Below, one piece after another: positions 13,634 to 16,492 of a stretch of 16,492 nucleotides of DNA; positions within the stretch are counted from its first letter, which is position 1; each line of letters begins with the position of its first letter. The notes beneath the pieces were generated by a model. The model did not search any database. It had not been told where the DNA came from and saw only the letters and a program-made list of their open reading frames with translations. Position numbers and translations under genes: made by a program. Source of the DNA: CAYVQZ01 sp964453435 (GTDB lineage Bacteria; Abyssobacteria; SURF-5); the NCBI GenBank assembly GCA_964453435.1, contig CAYVQZ010000080.1, positions 1 through 16,492 of the forward strand, given 5' to 3'.

Positions 13634-15196
13634 ATGGGCAGAGACAAAAAGACGCTTCTCAGGAAATTTCACCAGGCCCGCTGGGATGAGCAGATAATTT
13701 TCGAAATGAGTGTCGCCGGTGAGAGAGGAATCCTGGTTCCCAGGGCGGAAACAGAAATTCAAAGAGAGGTCGGTGACGGAGTGTCGGCGATTCCGGAGAG
13801 CTTGCGAAGAAAGAGCCTGCCGGCGCTGCCCGAAGTAAGCCAGATGCGGGTGGTCAGGCACTTCATGCGTTTGTCGCAGCATACCCTGGGAGCCGATATA
13901 GCAATCGATATCGGCGAAGGCACCTGCACAATGAAATACAGCCCGAAAGTGCAGGAACACCTGGCGGCGCGACACCCCGGGATTACTGAAATTCATCCGC
14001 TCCAGGACGAAGAGACAATGCAGGGAATACTGGAGATTTACTACAAGCTTGAGCAATTTCTGAAAGAGGTCTCCGGCTTGGACTATTTCTCGCTGCAACC
14101 CAGCAGCGGTAGCCAGGCGATCTATGCGAACGCCTGTATGGTGAAGGCTTATCACGCATCGAGAGGCGACCGCAATCGCGACGAAATCGTCACGACAATA
14201 TTTTCGCACCCGGTCGATGCGGCGGCCCCCGCCACCGCCGGCTATAAGGTAATCACGCTTATGCCCGGCGAAAACGGCTATCCGGAACTCGGGGCCCTCA
14301 AGGAAGCGCTGTCCGAGCGAACGGCGGGAATATTCATTACAAATCCGGAAGACACAGGCATATACAACTCGACGATTGACGATTACGTGAATGCCGCGCA
14401 CGATGTCGGGGCGCTATGTTCGTACGACCAGGCAAACGCGAACGGACTGCTGGGTATCGCCCGCGCAAAAGAGGCGGGCTTTGACCTGTGCCATTTCAAC
14501 ATACACAAGACGTTCTCGGCGCCCCACGGATGCATGGGACCGGCGATGGGCGCCATCGGCGTGACGGCTGAATTGGAAAAGTTCCTGCCGACGCCGAGAG
14601 TGGCGTTCGACGGAAAAAAGTACTACCTCGACTATGACCGCCCCGAAAGCATCGGGCGCGTGCGATGTTTTTTGGGAAATGCGCCTCTCGCGCTGAAGGC
14701 GTACGCCTGGATCATGCAGCATGGAGCGGATGGCCTGAGGGAGGCGGCTGAGATATCCGTCCTCAATAATAACTATATGGAAAAGAAGATACGCGAGATT
14801 CCGGGCGTGGTCGTCAAGTACGCCGAGGGAAAACGAAGGCTCGAACAGGTTCGTTACTCGTGGGAAAAACTGATGGAGGACACGGGAATCGGGACCGACG
14901 ATGTCGAACGCCGCATGGTTGATTATGGTCTCCCCCACTATTTCCAGAGCCATCACCCGCATGTCGTTCCGGAACCCTTCACGTTGGAGCCCTGTGAATC
15001 GTACTCGAAAGACGATATAGACGAGTTCGTGGCGGTGATGCGCCAAATCTCCAAGGAAGCATATGAGGATCCGGAGATAGTCCGCTCGGCGCCGCACAAC
15101 TCGGTCATCCACAATATTCTCATGCCCATTGTCTTCGAGCCGGAAGAGATGGCGACGACCTGGCGGAAATATAAGAAAATGAAAGGACTGGACTAG
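13634..15196 (+). CDS. GcvPB-like PLP subunit (P-protein subunit 2 homologue), divergent
   Basis: 520 residues, as for the PLP-bearing beta subunit of split glycine decarboxylase P-protein. The PLP lysine is Lys292 in CHFNIHKTFSAPHG. Also present are EVSQMRVVRHFMRLSQ, GTCTMKYSPKVQEH, LQPSSGSQAIYAN and SYDQANANG. Several signatures of true GcvPB differ. The glycine-rich GGGGPGxGPVG after the lysine loop is CMGPAMGAIGV. YPLGSCTMKYNP is DIGEGTCTMKYSP. AHGTNPASA is SHPVDAAAPATAG. TNPNTLGLFE is TNPEDTGIYN. The protein thus keeps cofactor chemistry but has a changed active-site wall. The start is ATG 13634, with AGGAAGAG upstream and a 54-bp gap after the GcvPA-like gene. No gcvH or gcvT is present, so calling it glycine dehydrogenase would be unsafe. 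Confidence 0.86.
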   Translation: MGRDKKTLLRKFHQARWDEQIIFEMSVAGERGILVPRAETEIQREVGDGVSAIPESLRRKSLPALPEVSQMRVVRHFMRLSQHTLGADIAIDIGEGTCTMKYSPKVQEHLAARHPGITEIHPLQDEETMQGILEIYYKLEQFLKEVSGLDYFSLQPSSGSQAIYANACMVKAYHASRGDRNRDEIVTTIFSHPVDAAAPATAGYKVITLMPGENGYPELGALKEALSERTAGIFITNPEDTGIYNSTIDDYVNAAHDVGALCSYDQANANGLLGIARAKEAGFDLCHFNIHKTFSAPHGCMGPAMGAIGVTAELEKFLPTPRVAFDGKKYYLDYDRPESIGRVRCFLGNAPLALKAYAWIMQHGADGLREAAEISVLNNNYMEKKIREIPGVVVKYAEGKRRLEQVRYSWEKLMEDTGIGTDDVERRMVDYGLPHYFQSHHPHVVPEPFTLEPCESYSKDDIDEFVAVMRQISKEAYEDPEIVRSAPHNSVIHNILMPIVFEPEEMATTWRKYKKMKGLD

Positions 15197-15236
15197 ACGG
15201 CTCACCCGGAGTTTCTCCAGCGAAGCCTGGTTGAAG

Positions 15237-16352
15237 ATGAAGAAATTGGGAGTAATCGTAAATCCGATCGCCGGCATGGGCGGGCGAGTCGGCCTCAAGG
15301 GAACCGACGGCGCGGAGATACTCCGCAAAGCGAAAGAAATGGGCGCGATGGCCGAATCTCCGAAACGGGCGGCGGAGGCGCTCAAGGTTCTCGCCGCGCT
15401 GAAGGATTTCATCGAAGTCCTCACCTACCCCGCTGAAATGGGTGAACTCGAGTGCCGCCAAGCGGGGCTTCAGCCCCAAACAATCGGCTCCATCCGCAGC
15501 GGCGAAACGACTCCCAACGATACTCAACGGGCGGCACGCGAAATGGTCGCCGCCGGAGTGGACCTAGTTCTTTTTTCGGGAGGCGATGGCACAGCCCGAA
15601 ACGTCCACGACGCGATAGGAAAGGCGACGCCGGTTCTGGGAATACCGGCAGGCGTGAAGATTCACTCGGCGGTCTTCGCGGTCACTCCCAGAGGAGCCGG
15701 CGAAGTGGCGGCAATGTTTCTTCAAGGGAAAATACAGAACGTCCGGGAAGCGGAGGTAATGGATATCGATGAGGATGCTTTCCGGGACGGCGTTGTGGCG
15801 GCAAAACTCTACGGCTATCTCCTCGTTCCCGAGGAGCGAAGGTTTGTTCAGAACGTCAAAGCCGGCGGATTGCGGACCGAGCAGGAAGCGCTCCAGGGCA
15901 TCGCGACCGAAGTAATCTCGGGTATGCGAGAGGATGAGTATTACATGATCGGTCCGGGCACGACAACGCGAGTCATCATGGAGCGATTGGGACTCGAGAA
16001 CACCCTGCTCGGAGTGGATGTGATTCGGAACAAGAAGCTCATCGCCAAAGATGTCTCGGAAAAGCACTTGCTCGACCTTATCGCCGGCGAGAAGGCGAAA
16101 ATTGTCGTGACCGCAATCGGCGGACAAGGCCACGTGTTCGGTCGAGGCAACCAACAATTGAGCCCCGCCGTAATTCGGGAAGCGGGAAAAGAAAACATCA
16201 TTATTATTGCAACAAAAGAAAAGCTCATTTCCCTGGCCGGCAGGTCGTTGCTTGTGGACACGGGCGATGAGGAACTCGACGACGAACTCAGCGGATACAT
16301 CAGAGTCATCACCGGCTTCAAGGATTATATGATATGTGGCGTCAGGTCTTGA
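15237..16352 (+). CDS. AcoX-type ATP-NAD kinase family protein
   Basis: 371 residues. The N-terminus KKLGVIVNPIAGMGGRVGLK and the catalytic-type loop FSGGDGTARN (Gly115-Asp117-Thr119) place it in the NAD kinase superfamily. SGETTPNDTQRAAREM, GIPAGVKIHSAVFAVTP, MIGPGTTTRVIMERLGLENT and TAIGGQGHVFGRGNQQ are features of the AcoX-like branch, which is often found with dehydrogenase operons and whose substrate is not settled. The start is taken as ATG 15237. A TTG two codons upstream (15231) is equally possible, since no strong Shine-Dalgarno decides. The gap after the GcvPB-like gene is 40 bp, so it is probably the last gene of this operon. The stop is inside the left arm of the terminal inverted repeat. 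It may phosphorylate a small metabolite rather than NAD (inference). Confidence 0.85.
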   Translation: MKKLGVIVNPIAGMGGRVGLKGTDGAEILRKAKEMGAMAESPKRAAEALKVLAALKDFIEVLTYPAEMGELECRQAGLQPQTIGSIRSGETTPNDTQRAAREMVAAGVDLVLFSGGDGTARNVHDAIGKATPVLGIPAGVKIHSAVFAVTPRGAGEVAAMFLQGKIQNVREAEVMDIDEDAFRDGVVAAKLYGYLLVPEERRFVQNVKAGGLRTEQEALQGIATEVISGMREDEYYMIGPGTTTRVIMERLGLENTLLGVDVIRNKKLIAKDVSEKHLLDLIAGEKAKIVVTAIGGQGHVFGRGNQQLSPAVIREAGKENIIIIATKEKLISLAGRSLLVDTGDEELDDELSGYIRVITGFKDYMICGVRS

Positions 16353-16492
16353 AAATTGAATTAAGGTTGGCCAACCCGCTGTATTGCTGTATTCAAGTTC
16401 TTTTGTTACAATTGGTTATGACCTAAGCGTGTTTTATGATTAATAATAGATATATTGCTTTAAAAGAAGTAATTTCAATTTTCAAGACCTGA
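16342..16492. repeat. AT-rich segment bounded by a 19-bp perfect inverted repeat
   Basis: tcaggtcttgaaaattgaa at 16342-16360 is repeated exactly as its reverse complement at 16474-16492, the last base of the window. The left arm covers the final codons and TGA stop of the AcoX-type gene. The 113-bp interior is clearly AT-rich. It holds a perfect 12-bp palindrome GGTTGGCCAACC (16365-16376) and a tandem 8-bp repeat gctgtatt (16378-16385, 16386-16393). No ORF is present. It could be a miniature element or an assembly fold-back. Confidence 0.75.

Noticed and set aside
12806..14401. Very long minus-strand ORF opposite the GcvPA/GcvPB genes
   Set aside because: The translation has no recognisable domain, and it is the complement of two strongly conserved genes, so its openness follows from codon bias.
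15464..15477. Perfect-looking ggggcttcagcccc hairpin inside the AcoX-type gene, resembling a REP insertion
   Set aside because: It is in frame within a segment that family members also have (the stretch before SGETT), so it is probably ordinary coding sequence.

Overview
The window is chromosomal DNA from a bacterium of moderately high G+C. It carries an MEP isoprenoid gene pair (ispD, ispF), glutamyl-tRNA synthetase, HU and sigma70-type promoters, and it makes frequent use of TTG and GTG starts behind strong Shine-Dalgarno sites. The order yacL-type PIN/TRAM gene, ispD, ispF, gltX is the synteny known from Bacillus-like genomes, but it also occurs elsewhere. The intergenic spaces hold many short degenerate repeats, which is common in uncultured environmental lineages. 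The enzymes on the right half would fit an anaerobe. I cannot name a phylum from the sequence.

Layout. Positions 1-213 are non-coding, with an 18-bp direct repeat flanking a hairpin. Then comes HU (214-486, minus) with its own promoter and a long leader. A six-gene minus-strand operon follows, reading from right to left: yggU-like, purine nucleoside phosphorylase, YacL-like PIN/TRAM membrane protein, ispD, ispF, gltX (5909 down to 902). An extended -10 promoter at 5947-5976 drives it. A gene-free, repeat-bearing stretch of about 0.8 kb (5910-6726) ends in a perfect-consensus promoter and a palindromic operator candidate in front of an XRE-HTH/PTS-EIIA fusion regulator (6727-7614). A small lysine-rich zinc-ribbon protein follows (7724-8089). 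A minus-strand pair encodes a zinc alcohol dehydrogenase and a PfkB sugar kinase of 2-keto-3-deoxygluconate kinase type. A 509-bp divergent control region (10451-10959) separates this pair from a plus-strand cluster.

The plus-strand cluster (10960-16352) is the most interesting part. It holds an iron-alcohol-dehydrogenase-fold protein that lacks one of the usual iron-ligand histidines, two subunits that look like the split glycine decarboxylase P-protein (GcvPA/GcvPB) but are altered at many hallmark active-site motifs, and an AcoX-type member of the NAD-kinase family. No gcvH, gcvT or lipoamide dehydrogenase is present, and the genes are packed with 40-54 bp gaps. My inference is a dedicated pathway in which a re-purposed P-protein-like PLP enzyme acts on something other than the glycine/lipoyl-H-protein pair, together with an oxidoreductase-fold protein and a kinase. 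The substrate is unknown.

The window ends with an AT-rich stretch bounded by a 19-bp perfect inverted repeat, whose left arm covers the last codons and stop of the kinase gene. This is either a small element or an assembly fold-back at a contig end.
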